A stretch of DNA of 64,000 bases from Nocardia sp. alder85J. GTDB taxonomy: Bacteria; Actinomycetota; Actinomycetes; Mycobacteriales; Mycobacteriaceae. Under the pieces are notes generated by a model that had not been told where the DNA came from, did no database searches, and saw nothing but the letters and a program-made list of their open reading frames with translations. Below, piece after piece: positions 1 through 7,334 of the stretch; within the stretch, counting starts at the first letter, position 1, and each line of letters begins with the position of its first letter. The position numbers and the translations under genes were made by a program. Location: positions 1 to 64,000 of the forward strand of contig NZ_JAIUCZ020000017.1 of the NCBI RefSeq assembly GCF_020176955.2, written 5' to 3'.

Positions 1-75
1 CCGCCGCGACCGGGCCCGCCCGGCGACCGGATTCGCCTCGGTGGACCGGGACCGCCGTGACGGTCCCGGTGGCGA

Positions 76-699
76 TCAGATGAGTTCGGGCACCCGCAGG
101 TGGGCCAGCGCCAGTTCGAACTCCCCGACGTCCAGGATCTCCACGCCGGACTGCAACGCACTGCGCTCACGCATCGCGGCGGCGTCGCGGCGATTGCGAG
201 CCATCGCGTCCGCGCTGTCGAAGGTCTCGGTCGCGACGCCGAGGCCCGAACCCCGGTCGACCAGCAGGCTGGCGCTCCCGAAACCCTCGAGTTGCTCCAG
301 GCCGGGGACGGCGCGGTACCGGTAGTTCTCGATGGCCGCGTCGAAGCGGGCCGGGTCGACCCGGCCCCACGTCACCCGCACACACGCGCCCGGCCGGGTC
401 CGATGATCGCGGTGCACCATCGCGATCTCCCATTCCTGGATCCCGGCCCGGCCGCGGAACACCTCGTGCGCGGCCCGCGCCCGGATCACCCCCACCAGGC
501 CCTCGCTGTCGTACATGGTCTGCTCGGATTCCCAGGCGGTGGTCGCGATGCACCGGCCGGACTGCCGGTCGACCAGCAGCGACAGGCCGAAACATCCGGG
601 AATGTCCGTCAGTGCGGGCAGCACTTCCTTGCGCACGTAGGCGATACCGGCGTCGATCGCCGACAGTTGCGCCTCGATGGTCGTCGAACGTGCGAACAC
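76..699 (-). CDS. Double ABM-like (dimeric alpha/beta-barrel) domain protein
   Basis: A 207-residue protein whose two halves look alike: both contain a 'LLVDR.SG' strand (about residues 41-48 and 146-152) followed by an 'IATTAWES' or 'VATETFDS' segment. This fits a duplicated antibiotic-biosynthesis-monooxygenase-like ferredoxin fold. Members of that fold are small oxygenases or ligand-binding proteins, and I cannot assign a substrate. The GTG start is chosen because AGGGGTG lies about 7 bases upstream. It faces away from the small peptide gene at 894, so the 194 bases between them probably carry both promoters. The family assignment rests on pattern recognition only. Confidence 0.7.
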   Translation of the reverse strand: MFARSTTIEAQLSAIDAGIAYVRKEVLPALTDIPGCFGLSLLVDRQSGRCIATTAWESEQTMYDSEGLVGVIRARAAHEVFRGRAGIQEWEIAMVHRDHRTRPGACVRVTWGRVDPARFDAAIENYRYRAVPGLEQLEGFGSASLLVDRGSGLGVATETFDSADAMARNRRDAAAMRERSALQSGVEILDVGEFELALAHLRVPELI

Positions 700-893
700 G
701 TTTCACCCCTTGCACTCGGGGCAGCGCCCGGCCGCGCCGCCGGTACTCCCAGCCTCCCCCGTCGCGCCCGCGCGGACAATACCGCGTTGCCAGGTGGTGA
801 CCCGAGCACACCCGCGCTCGGCGCGGTGCTCCCGGATCGGCGGCTTCGGCACCGACGATCGACACGCACACCGAGCGCGAGAGGAGGTGACCC

Positions 894-995
894 ATGACCC
901 AGCTCCACGAACCCGGCCCCAACGGACAGTCGAACAACGAGAACTGGAACGAGTTCCCGACCGGCGACGGCGGTGACAGCGACGGCAGGATCTGA
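894..995 (+). CDS. 33-residue peptide with strong ribosome site; possible precursor or signalling peptide
   Basis: A short open frame starts at an ATG preceded by GAGGAGGTGA (positions 881-890), one of the best Shine-Dalgarno matches in the window. It ends at a TGA only 14 bases before a perfect hairpin. The peptide is hydrophilic and rich in Asn, Gly and Asp, with a 'NNENWNEF' core and a 'GDGGDSDGRI' tail. It has no Cys, no signal peptide and no membrane segment. Divergent from an ABM-like gene and upstream of SRPBCC, TPP-enzyme, aminotransferase and KAS III-like genes, it could be a modified-peptide precursor or a small regulator. No known peptide family is recognised. Coding status is inferred from ribosome site, terminator and context. 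Confidence 0.6.
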   Translation: MTQLHEPGPNGQSNNENWNEFPTGDGGDSDGRI

Positions 996-1009
996 TCACG
1001 TCTGCGGTG

Positions 1010-1040
1010 CGGCGCCCGGCGACCATCCGGCCGGGCGCCG
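1010..1040 (+). terminator. Hairpin terminator behind the 33-residue peptide gene
   Basis: The arms CGGCGCCCGGC and GCCGGGCGCCG pair perfectly over 11 bp with a 9-base loop. There is no T-run, as is common in high-GC actinobacteria. Its place right after the peptide stop supports a monocistronic unit. Confidence 0.65.
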
Positions 1041-1128
1041 CCGGAGCTGCTTCCGGATGGAAAGATATTCCCGCACAACGACATTCGTGCCGACGCCCGA
1101 TGATCGACCTCGGCCCGGGCGCCGCGGC

Positions 1129-1142
1129 AATTCCCGGGAATT
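1129..1142. promoter_or_regulatory. Perfect 14-bp palindrome upstream of the SRPBCC gene
   Basis: AATTCCCGGGAATT is a perfect palindrome in the 354-base gap between the peptide gene and the SRPBCC gene, about 210 bases before the latter's start. It could be an operator for a dimeric regulator. No matching regulator gene is visible, so the role is inferred. The rest of the gap (1041-1349) shows AT-richer patches but no clear gene or promoter consensus. Confidence 0.35.
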
Positions 1143-1349
1143 GATCACGGGCCTCGATCACCCGCCGGGAACCCGCAGCCGGGAAATGATGAGAGAGTGC
1201 GTACGGCAACCTCTTCCGGAATAATGCGGAAACCGTATCGATCGTTTCCGGCGATGCCGTCCCGGCCCTGGGAAACCGAATCCCGAAATCCGGCCACGGA
1301 AATGGTTTCGGGTCGCCGCCGGTCCGGTGGCCGCGTAGTCTGGGATATC

Positions 1350-1994
1350 GTGAAGATCGACGATCAGCAGCTTGCCGACATTCCCGATCTGGTTCGGGGA
1401 GAACAGATCGACATCGGCGAGGTGATGGTGCGCCTGGCGGCGACCACCAAGCCGTCCTACTCGTACGACGACGTATACGGCGAATATTGCACGGTGCAGG
1501 GCTACATCGATTGCCCGCCGCAGGACGCCTACGAGTATCTGGCGAATATTCATAGCCTCTCGGAATGGACGTACAGCACGCGCGATTTCGAGCCGACCGA
1601 ACTGCCCGGCGTGTTCCGGGGCGTCGACACCCTCGGTGTCGACACCAACATCTTCATGAAGGTGGTCGCCAACGCGGAGGCCCGCACCGTCGACTACCAC
1701 TGTGCCTGGGACCAGGGCAACGACCTCTGGATGATCTATCTGATGCGGGTGATCCCGGCGGAGCTGGTGCTCAATCGTCCCGGCTCCGTGGTGACCTGGA
1801 CCAACTGCCGGCATCCGTACTACAACGAGAATCCGTATCCGCAGACCGCGCCGGAGACCCGCCAGGGCTGGGTCGGCGACATGTGGGGGATTTTCGGCGC
1901 CGGTCACACCATCGAGCTGAACAATCTCAAGTCCATTCTGGAGTACCGGCACCGGAACAATCTGCCGGTCGGGCCGCATCTGCTGGCGGACTGA
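1350..1994 (+). CDS. SRPBCC (START-like) protein, possible cyclase or ligand carrier
   Basis: A protein of about 214 residues. The central part, with 'CTVQGYIDCPPQDAYEYLAN' followed by a Trp-rich stretch, has the look of an SRPBCC/polyketide-cyclase-type fold, where an N-terminal strand is followed by a helix containing a P..Y/F..LAN pattern. Such proteins bind hydrophobic ligands and some catalyse cyclisation or aromatisation. The GTG start is preferred because TGGGATATC precedes it at good spacing. An upstream in-frame start at 1197 would add a poorly structured Arg/Ser-rich tail. The gene points at the TPP-enzyme gene 154 bases downstream, so a shared biosynthetic role is likely but inferred. 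Confidence 0.65.
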   Translation: MKIDDQQLADIPDLVRGEQIDIGEVMVRLAATTKPSYSYDDVYGEYCTVQGYIDCPPQDAYEYLANIHSLSEWTYSTRDFEPTELPGVFRGVDTLGVDTNIFMKVVANAEARTVDYHCAWDQGNDLWMIYLMRVIPAELVLNRPGSVVTWTNCRHPYYNENPYPQTAPETRQGWVGDMWGIFGAGHTIELNNLKSILEYRHRNNLPVGPHLLAD

Positions 1995-2148
1995 GCACTC
2001 CCACTCCGCGCCGAGGTGCGCGCGGCCGCGCCGGTGGTGGTTTCGGCCACCACCGGAATTCGGGAATTCTCGAAGATGTTCGCATGACGTAACTTCGGGC
2101 GCGTATTCGCTCTTGAATCGGCGGCGCGGAGATGATCGGATACCCGGT

Positions 2149-3804
2149 ATGGAAGACTGGCGGGTGGCCGAATATCTCGTACGAGCGTGCGCCGAGTTGG
2201 GGATTCGGCACTTTTTCGGAGTGGACGGCGCGAATATCGAGGACGTCTACGATGCGGCGGCCCGATCCGCCGAGGCCGGCGGGGCCGACGTCCGGGGAGT
2301 GGTGGCCAAGCACGAATTCGCCGCCGCGACGATGGCCGACGGATACGCCCGCGCCACCGGCGGGCTCGGGGTGGTGGTCGCGACCTCCGGCGGTGGCGCG
2401 ATGAATCTCGTTGCCGGGCTGGCGGAGTCGTACACCTCGGGGGTGCCGGTACTGGCACTGGTGGGGCAGCCGCCGCGAAATCTGGAGGGCCGCGGCGCTT
2501 TCCAGGACACCAGCGGCCGGGCGGGCAGCATCGATGCGCTGCGGCTGTTCGGCACCGTGTCGCGGTACTGCGCGCGCGTGGAACAGGCGGACGAACTGCC
2601 CGCGCAGTTCGCGGCGGCGGTGGCGGCCGCGCGCGGCGGCGGACCGGCAGTGTTGTTGCTGCCCAAGGATATCCAGTGCGCTCCGATCGAGGCGCGGCCG
2701 CAGCGGCTCGACCCGGCACCGGTCGCCGGTGATCCGTCCGGTGTCGCCGCCGTGGCGGCGGCGGTGACCGCGGCGCGGGCGACCGGCAAGATCGTGGTGA
2801 TCGCCGGTGACCAGGTGGCGCGCGACGACGCGCGCGACGCCCTGCGTGAGCTGGTCACCACCGTGGACGCCGTGGTCGGCGTGACCCCGGACGGCAAGGA
2901 CGTCTACGGTGCGCACGAACCGGGTTATGCCGGGGTCGCGGGCACGATGGGCCATCCGGAGCTGGTCCGGATGGCACAGTCGGCCGCCTTGTGCCTGCTG
3001 GTGGGCACCCGATTGCCGGGTACCGCGCTGATCCCGCTCGGCGACGTCCCGCTGGCCGGTATCGGGGCGCAGCCGCCCTATCTGCCGGCCGTGCACGCCA
3101 CCGCCGCCGATCTGGCCGTCGCACTGCCGGAACTCACCGCGGCGATCCGCGAAAGTGCCGGTGCCACAGGCAGTTCCGATGCGGTCGCCGAGCCGATCGG
3201 CGGCACCCGGTTGCAGCCGCCCGCGGCCGCCGGGCCGGGCCTGCGTTACCGGCCGGTCATGGAGGTCATCTCGGAGCTTCTCCTTACGGGCAGTGCGGTT
3301 TTCGCCGACGCGGGCAATACCGGCGCGGCGGCGGTGCACTACCTCGATCTGCCCGCGGACGGCCGGTTCGGGCTGGCACTGGGCATGGGCGGCATGGGGT
3401 ACAGCTTCGGCGCCGCGATCGGCGCGGCCTTCGCCACCGGTCGCCCGACCTACGTCATCGCCGGTGACGGCGCCTTCCTCATGCACGGGCTGGAGGTGCA
3501 CACCGCGATCGAGTACGCGCTGCCGATCACCTTCGTCATCCTCAACAACAACGCGCACGCCATGTGCGTGGTGCGGGAGCGGTTGTATCTCCGACATGCC
3601 GACGGCCGCAACCGTTTCGGGCGCGCGATGCTGGCCGAGGGGATGGCCGCGATGTTCCCGGGCCTGCCGTGTCACGCGGTGCGGGAGCTGAGCGGGTTGC
3701 GCACCGCGTTGACCGCGACCGGCGACGGTCCCCGGTTCGTGGCGATCGACTGCGATCCCGACGAGATGCCGCCGTTCGTGCCATTCCTCGCGGCGGACGC
3801 CTGA
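2149..3804 (+). CDS. TPP-dependent decarboxylase/acyl-transferring enzyme (acetolactate-synthase-like)
   Basis: A 551-residue thiamine-diphosphate enzyme of the AHAS/benzoylformate decarboxylase class. It shows the N-terminal Pyr domain with the TPP-activating Glu in 'KHEFAAATMADGYARATG' (about residues 55-72), a central domain, and the PP domain with the metal-binding 'GDGAF ... NNN' motif (about residues 440-470). Such enzymes decarboxylate 2-oxo acids and either release an aldehyde or transfer the acyl unit. The genuine ilvB usually sits with ilvN and ilvC, which are absent, so a specialised role is more likely. The ATG beginning MEDWRVAE is preferred over a TTG at 2113. It converges with the aminotransferase gene. 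Confidence 0.85.
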   Translation: MEDWRVAEYLVRACAELGIRHFFGVDGANIEDVYDAAARSAEAGGADVRGVVAKHEFAAATMADGYARATGGLGVVVATSGGGAMNLVAGLAESYTSGVPVLALVGQPPRNLEGRGAFQDTSGRAGSIDALRLFGTVSRYCARVEQADELPAQFAAAVAAARGGGPAVLLLPKDIQCAPIEARPQRLDPAPVAGDPSGVAAVAAAVTAARATGKIVVIAGDQVARDDARDALRELVTTVDAVVGVTPDGKDVYGAHEPGYAGVAGTMGHPELVRMAQSAALCLLVGTRLPGTALIPLGDVPLAGIGAQPPYLPAVHATAADLAVALPELTAAIRESAGATGSSDAVAEPIGGTRLQPPAAAGPGLRYRPVMEVISELLLTGSAVFADAGNTGAAAVHYLDLPADGRFGLALGMGGMGYSFGAAIGAAFATGRPTYVIAGDGAFLMHGLEVHTAIEYALPITFVILNNNAHAMCVVRERLYLRHADGRNRFGRAMLAEGMAAMFPGLPCHAVRELSGLRTALTATGDGPRFVAIDCDPDEMPPFVPFLAADA

Positions 3805-3814
3805 TCGACGCGGC

Positions 3815-3846
3815 GCGGGCGGCCGGACGATGTCCGGTCAGCCCGC
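3815..3846. terminator. Bidirectional hairpin between converging TPP-enzyme and aminotransferase genes
   Basis: Nested inverted repeats lie in the 33-base gap and run over the aminotransferase stop: outer GCGGGC/GCCCGC and inner CCGGAC/GTCCGG around a 3-base loop, with a small internal bulge. The position between convergent genes suits a two-way terminator. Confidence 0.55.
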
Positions 3847-4869
3847 CAGCCGTCCGAGACTGGTGATGACGGCATCGTTGGCCACGCTGTCGCCCACCGT
3901 GATCCGCATGCCCGTGGCATATCGTTTGACCCCGATCTCCGCATGCTCGAAAGCACAGGTGATCCGCCGGGCCGCACCGATGTCGGGCAGCGGCAGAAAC
4001 AGATGATTCGCGGAACTGTCCGGCACCTCGTATCCGAGTTGCCGCAGGGCCACCGAGAGCCGATCCCGCTCGTCGGTGATGGCCTGGATACGCGCGGTCA
4101 GTTCGTCCTCGGCGGCATAACAGGCCTCCACCGCGATTTCGGCGAGCATGTTCATGCCGTACGGCACCTGCCAGCGCGCGATACGGGCGGCGGTCTCCGG
4201 GGCGGCGAGCGCATATCCGACCCGCAGGCCCGCCAGACCGAATGCCTTCGAAAAGGTACGCACCACGACGACATTCGAATGGGCAGCCAGCAGCGCCGCG
4301 GTATCGATACGCTGATCCGACGGCGTGAATTCGATGTACGCCTCGTCGAGTATCACCGCTATCCGGCTGTCGATGCGCTCCAGAAATGCGGTCAGTTCAC
4401 TGTTCCGCAGCCGGGTGCCGGTCGGATTGTGCGGATTACAGAGCACCACCACGCGGGTTTGCTCGTCGACCGCTGCCGCCATCGCGTCCAGATCCTGCAT
4501 TCCGTCCGGCGTCAGCGGGACCGTCACCGGCCGGCCGCCGACCGTCTCGGTCAGCAGCGGATAGCCGTCGAACGTCGGCCCCGCCAGCACCACCCGGGCG
4601 ACGCCGGATCCGCGCGGCCCGGCCCGGTGCAGGAAGGCCTGCAGGATGTGCAGGATCACGCCGGTGGCGCCTGCCCCGACCACGATCTGCTCGGGCGCAC
4701 AGCCGATCCGCGCGGCGATGAGCTGCGGCAATCGGTGCGGCAGGAATTCCGGATAGCGGTTGGCCGAATTCAGCGCCTGCGCCAGGGCCCGGTACACGGA
4801 CGGCAACGGGCCGTAGGGATTCTCGTTGAGTGCGAGCGGATATCGCACGGAACGACGCGTGCTCAGCAT
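3838..4869 (-). CDS. HisC-like class I/II PLP aminotransferase
   Basis: A 343-residue fold-type I aminotransferase with the histidinol-phosphate aminotransferase signature set: 'LNENPYGP' near the N-terminus, 'CNPHNPTG', 'DEAYIEF' and the PLP-lysine motif 'TFSKAFGLAGLRVGY'. It probably transfers an amino group to or from a keto compound. The true hisC would be expected in a his operon, so a pathway-specific role is inferred. The ATG at 4869 overlaps the stop of the upstream KAS III-like gene (ATGCTGA), implying translational coupling and a shared pathway. An in-frame start 36 bases earlier is possible but lies deep in the neighbouring gene. Confidence 0.85.
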   Translation of the reverse strand: MLSTRRSVRYPLALNENPYGPLPSVYRALAQALNSANRYPEFLPHRLPQLIAARIGCAPEQIVVGAGATGVILHILQAFLHRAGPRGSGVARVVLAGPTFDGYPLLTETVGGRPVTVPLTPDGMQDLDAMAAAVDEQTRVVVLCNPHNPTGTRLRNSELTAFLERIDSRIAVILDEAYIEFTPSDQRIDTAALLAAHSNVVVVRTFSKAFGLAGLRVGYALAAPETAARIARWQVPYGMNMLAEIAVEACYAAEDELTARIQAITDERDRLSVALRQLGYEVPDSSANHLFLPLPDIGAARRITCAFEHAEIGVKRYATGMRITVGDSVANDAVITSLGRLAG

Positions 4870-5903
4870 GCGGCGGTGTCGCGCGAGGAGAACCGTCCGT
4901 CCCACCGCACAGCGGCAGCGGCGGCGAAATCACCCGCGTGCGCGAAACCCGCGAACATGACCAGGGCCCCGTCCGGCACCAGCCCGGCGGTGACGGCATG
5001 GTCGAAGGTCAGCGGCATGGCGGCGCCGAAGAGGTTGCCACACTCCTCGAACGTGTCCGGGTGGCGCTCGACCGGCACCCCCAGCGACTCCCGCCAGTTC
5101 TGGAGAAATCTGCGGTTGGGCTGATTGGTGATCAGCAGATCCAGTTCGCCGGAGTGCACCGCGATCCGATCGCAGACCGTGCGCGCGACCTCGGGGACGA
5201 TCTCGTTGCCGCGGCTGAGCACCTTGACGATGCCGGATTCGGTGAATCCGATGTGCATCTGGCCGAGGCCGGCCTGCCAGTGCCGCCGCGGCGGATCGGC
5301 GACCAGCGTCATATCCCCCGCGTACTCCGGCAGGTGCCGGGTCTCGATGTCGAGAATCGGGGAGTGGTCCGATTTCCGCAGCCAGGCGATTCCGGCGCCG
5401 TCGCCCGGAATGGCCGCCTGGGCCATGGGCCGCACCTGATCCTGGTCGAACAGTTGCCCGGCCGCATTCGAGATGTTCACGATGAGCGCGGATTTCGCCT
5501 CGGTGCTCGACAGGATCTGCCGGGCCAGTTTCATCGCGTGCACGAAACTGGCGCAACCGCCGTTGTGCAGATCGATCAGCCATTCCGGCGTGATGCCGAA
5601 ACGGGCGGCCACCTCGCCGCCGTTGCCGACTATCCAGGTCTCCGGCAACTGGGTGTGCACGATCAGGACGTCCACCTCGTCCAGCAGATTCGCGCCGTGC
5701 CGTTCGAGCATCGGGGCGAGCGCCCGCTCGGCCATATCGGCCGGACTTTCGCCGGCGGCGACGTGGTGCCGGAAACGGGGCGGATTGAACATGACCGACG
5801 ACGCACTGTCGGTGGTCTCGTGGAACCGGGTGAAATAATCAGCGGAAATGGGTTCTCCGGGCCGATAACTCGAAACATCGGCCAGACTTACGGTGACGCT
5901 CAC
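4863..5903 (-). CDS. KAS III-like thiolase-fold enzyme with catalytic His replaced by Asn
   Basis: A 346-residue protein of the FabH-like thiolase superfamily. The nucleophile is seen in 'LHNGGCASFVHAMKLA' (Cys near residue 118). The FabH 'H-Q-A-N' motif reads 'TNQPN', so the catalytic His is Asn, and 'ECGNLFGAAMP' keeps the second Asn. FabH proteins need Cys-His-Asn for decarboxylative Claisen condensation. The change suggests an acyl transfer or other non-decarboxylating reaction on a thioester (inference). It lies 53 bases behind the conservon GTPase gene, same strand, and is coupled to the aminotransferase. Confidence 0.8.
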   Translation of the reverse strand: MSVTVSLADVSSYRPGEPISADYFTRFHETTDSASSVMFNPPRFRHHVAAGESPADMAERALAPMLERHGANLLDEVDVLIVHTQLPETWIVGNGGEVAARFGITPEWLIDLHNGGCASFVHAMKLARQILSSTEAKSALIVNISNAAGQLFDQDQVRPMAQAAIPGDGAGIAWLRKSDHSPILDIETRHLPEYAGDMTLVADPPRRHWQAGLGQMHIGFTESGIVKVLSRGNEIVPEVARTVCDRIAVHSGELDLLITNQPNRRFLQNWRESLGVPVERHPDTFEECGNLFGAAMPLTFDHAVTAGLVPDGALVMFAGFAHAGDFAAAAAVRWDGRFSSRDTAAC

Positions 5904-5956
5904 GGTGAATCCTTCATCCGAGCTGATCGATCACGGTGCCGCTGTGGATCGACCCG

Positions 5957-6544
5957 TCAGGGAGTGCCTTCGAGGCGATCGAGCAGATGCTCGGTCAAGC
6001 CGAGCAGCAACCGTTTGCTGGAATCGCGACTGCGGGCGTCGCAATAGTGCAGCGGAATTTCTTCGTCGAGGTCCAGCGCGGCCCGCAGATCTGCTATGCG
6101 GTAGCGGTGCGCGCCCTCGAAGTAGTTGACTCCCACCACGAACGGCAGCTGCCGCTGCTCGAAGAAGTCGATGGCGGCGAACGAGTTGTCGAGACGCCGG
6201 ACGTCGACCAGCACGACCGCGCCGAGGGCTCCCGTCGCGAGTTCGTCCCAGAAGAACCAGAAACGTTCCTGTCCCGGCGTGCCGAACAGATAGAGAATCA
6301 GGTTCGGGTTCACCGTGATGCGGCCGAAATCCAGTGCGACAGTGGTGGTCGCCTTCGATTCCACACCGGTCAGATCGTCGACGCCATCGCTCTTGTCGCT
6401 GATCAGTTCCTCGGTGGACATCGGTGCGATCTCACTGACCGAGCCGACCATGGTGGTCTTGCCTACACCGAATCCCCCGGCTATGAGGATTTTCGCCGAG
6501 GTGATCTTCGGCGGTGCCATGGTGTCAGAGTCTGAGAAGGCCAT
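5957..6544 (-). CDS. cvnD: Conservon small GTPase (CvnD-like, ATP/GTP-binding protein)
   Basis: A Ras-like small GTPase of about 195 residues with the P-loop 'GGFGVGKTT', the 'DFGRI' strand, the G3-like 'LFGTPGQERFWFFWDEL' and a 'GVNYFEG' segment in place of NKxD. These are the marks of the fourth gene of actinobacterial conservons, in which kinase, roadblock, DUF742 and GTPase form a membrane-linked signalling unit. Start choice is ATG at 6544 or the adjacent GTG at 6547, both behind AAGGGCG. It overlaps the DUF742 gene by about 20 bases. Confidence 0.92.
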   Translation of the reverse strand: MAFSDSDTMAPPKITSAKILIAGGFGVGKTTMVGSVSEIAPMSTEELISDKSDGVDDLTGVESKATTTVALDFGRITVNPNLILYLFGTPGQERFWFFWDELATGALGAVVLVDVRRLDNSFAAIDFFEQRQLPFVVGVNYFEGAHRYRIADLRAALDLDEEIPLHYCDARSRDSSKRLLLGLTEHLLDRLEGTP

Positions 6545-6917
6545 CACGTATCGCCCTTATCAAATCCGCGGTTTCGCGGTTGTTGTTGTCTGCGGCGGCT
6601 TCCGCCTGCGCCGAGCTGACTGTCAGATAACCGTCCGCGATCAAATCGCCGATGAGAATCCTGCTCACGCGCAAGGGAAGACCGAGCCTAGCGGAGATCT
6701 CGGCAATCGCCCGTGGTTTTCGCGCGATCGCAACAATCCGCTGGTATTCGGATTCCATCTGGCGCAAGCGGGCATCGGCGGCGCCCTCGACCGCCACCAC
6801 GATCGTGATCATGCTCAGTTCGGGTGCGGAATCTTGGGTACGACCGCGAGTGAACCCGTACATCCGGACCAGTGGACCAGCTGCGTCGTCGTACCAGGAG
6901 TCCCGTTCGCGAACCAT
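6525..6917 (-). CDS. cvnC: Conservon DUF742 winged-helix-like protein (CvnC-like)
   Basis: A 130-residue protein with the DUF742 layout: 'DDAAGPLVRMYGFTRGRT' near the N-terminus, a helix-rich centre 'IARKPRAIAEISARLGLPLRVSRILIGDLIADGYL' resembling a winged helix-turn-helix, and a short C-terminal 'LIRAIRDGLLRL' tail. In conservons this protein is thought to bridge the roadblock protein and the GTPase. It follows the roadblock gene by 12 bases and overlaps the GTPase gene. Confidence 0.9.
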   Translation of the reverse strand: MVRERDSWYDDAAGPLVRMYGFTRGRTQDSAPELSMITIVVAVEGAADARLRQMESEYQRIVAIARKPRAIAEISARLGLPLRVSRILIGDLIADGYLTVSSAQAEAAADNNNRETADLIRAIRDGLLRL

Positions 6918-6929
6918 GGCGATGGTCGA

Positions 6930-7334
6930 TCATCTGGTCACATTGCTGTGACGTGGCTTGGTGGACAGCCACGTACCCATGCGCTGCACCGTCAGATTCA
7001 TCTCGTGCGCGACCAGACCCCAATCCGCGGAGGCCTCGCCGAGCACCGCGATGCTGGCGTTCACCCCCGCGGAGGTGACGAACAGCATCGCTTCGTCGAG
7101 CTCGACCATGACCTGCTGCAACTGGCCCGCCGCGAACAACCGTCCGGCGCTGGTGCCGAGACTCTGCAGGGCCGAGGCCATCGCGCTGAAGCGTTCGGCG
7201 TCCTCCCGCTCGATCTGCGCGCAGTGCCCGAGCATCAGGCCGTCGTTGGACAGCATGATGACGTAGCGAACACCGTTCAGGCGCTCCGCGAGATCGTCGA
7301 GAATCCAGTTGAACTTGCCATATTCTTCAGTCAT
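6930..7334 (-). CDS. cvnB: Conservon roadblock/LC7-domain protein (CvnB-like)
   Basis: A 134-residue roadblock/LC7-family protein starting MTEEYGKFNWILDDL, with 'VRYVIMLSNDGLMLGHC' and 'VMVELDEAMLFVTSAGVNASIAVLGEA' strands typical of the fold. Such proteins regulate the small GTPase of the conservon. The ATG overlaps the last bases of the sensor-kinase gene by 8 bases, so the chosen start is well supported although the frame stays open further upstream. Confidence 0.93.
   Translation of the reverse strand: MTEEYGKFNWILDDLAERLNGVRYVIMLSNDGLMLGHCAQIEREDAERFSAMASALQSLGTSAGRLFAAGQLQQVMVELDEAMLFVTSAGVNASIAVLGEASADWGLVAHEMNLTVQRMGTWLSTKPRHSNVTR

Noticed and set aside
2149..3804. Calling the TPP enzyme ilvB (acetolactate synthase)
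   Set aside because: No small subunit gene or ilvC nearby, and the context is pathway-like, so the general class is given instead of a gene name.
3838..4869. Calling the aminotransferase hisC
   Set aside because: The motifs fit the HisC subfamily, but no his genes are adjacent and it is coupled to a KAS III-like gene, so the substrate is left open.
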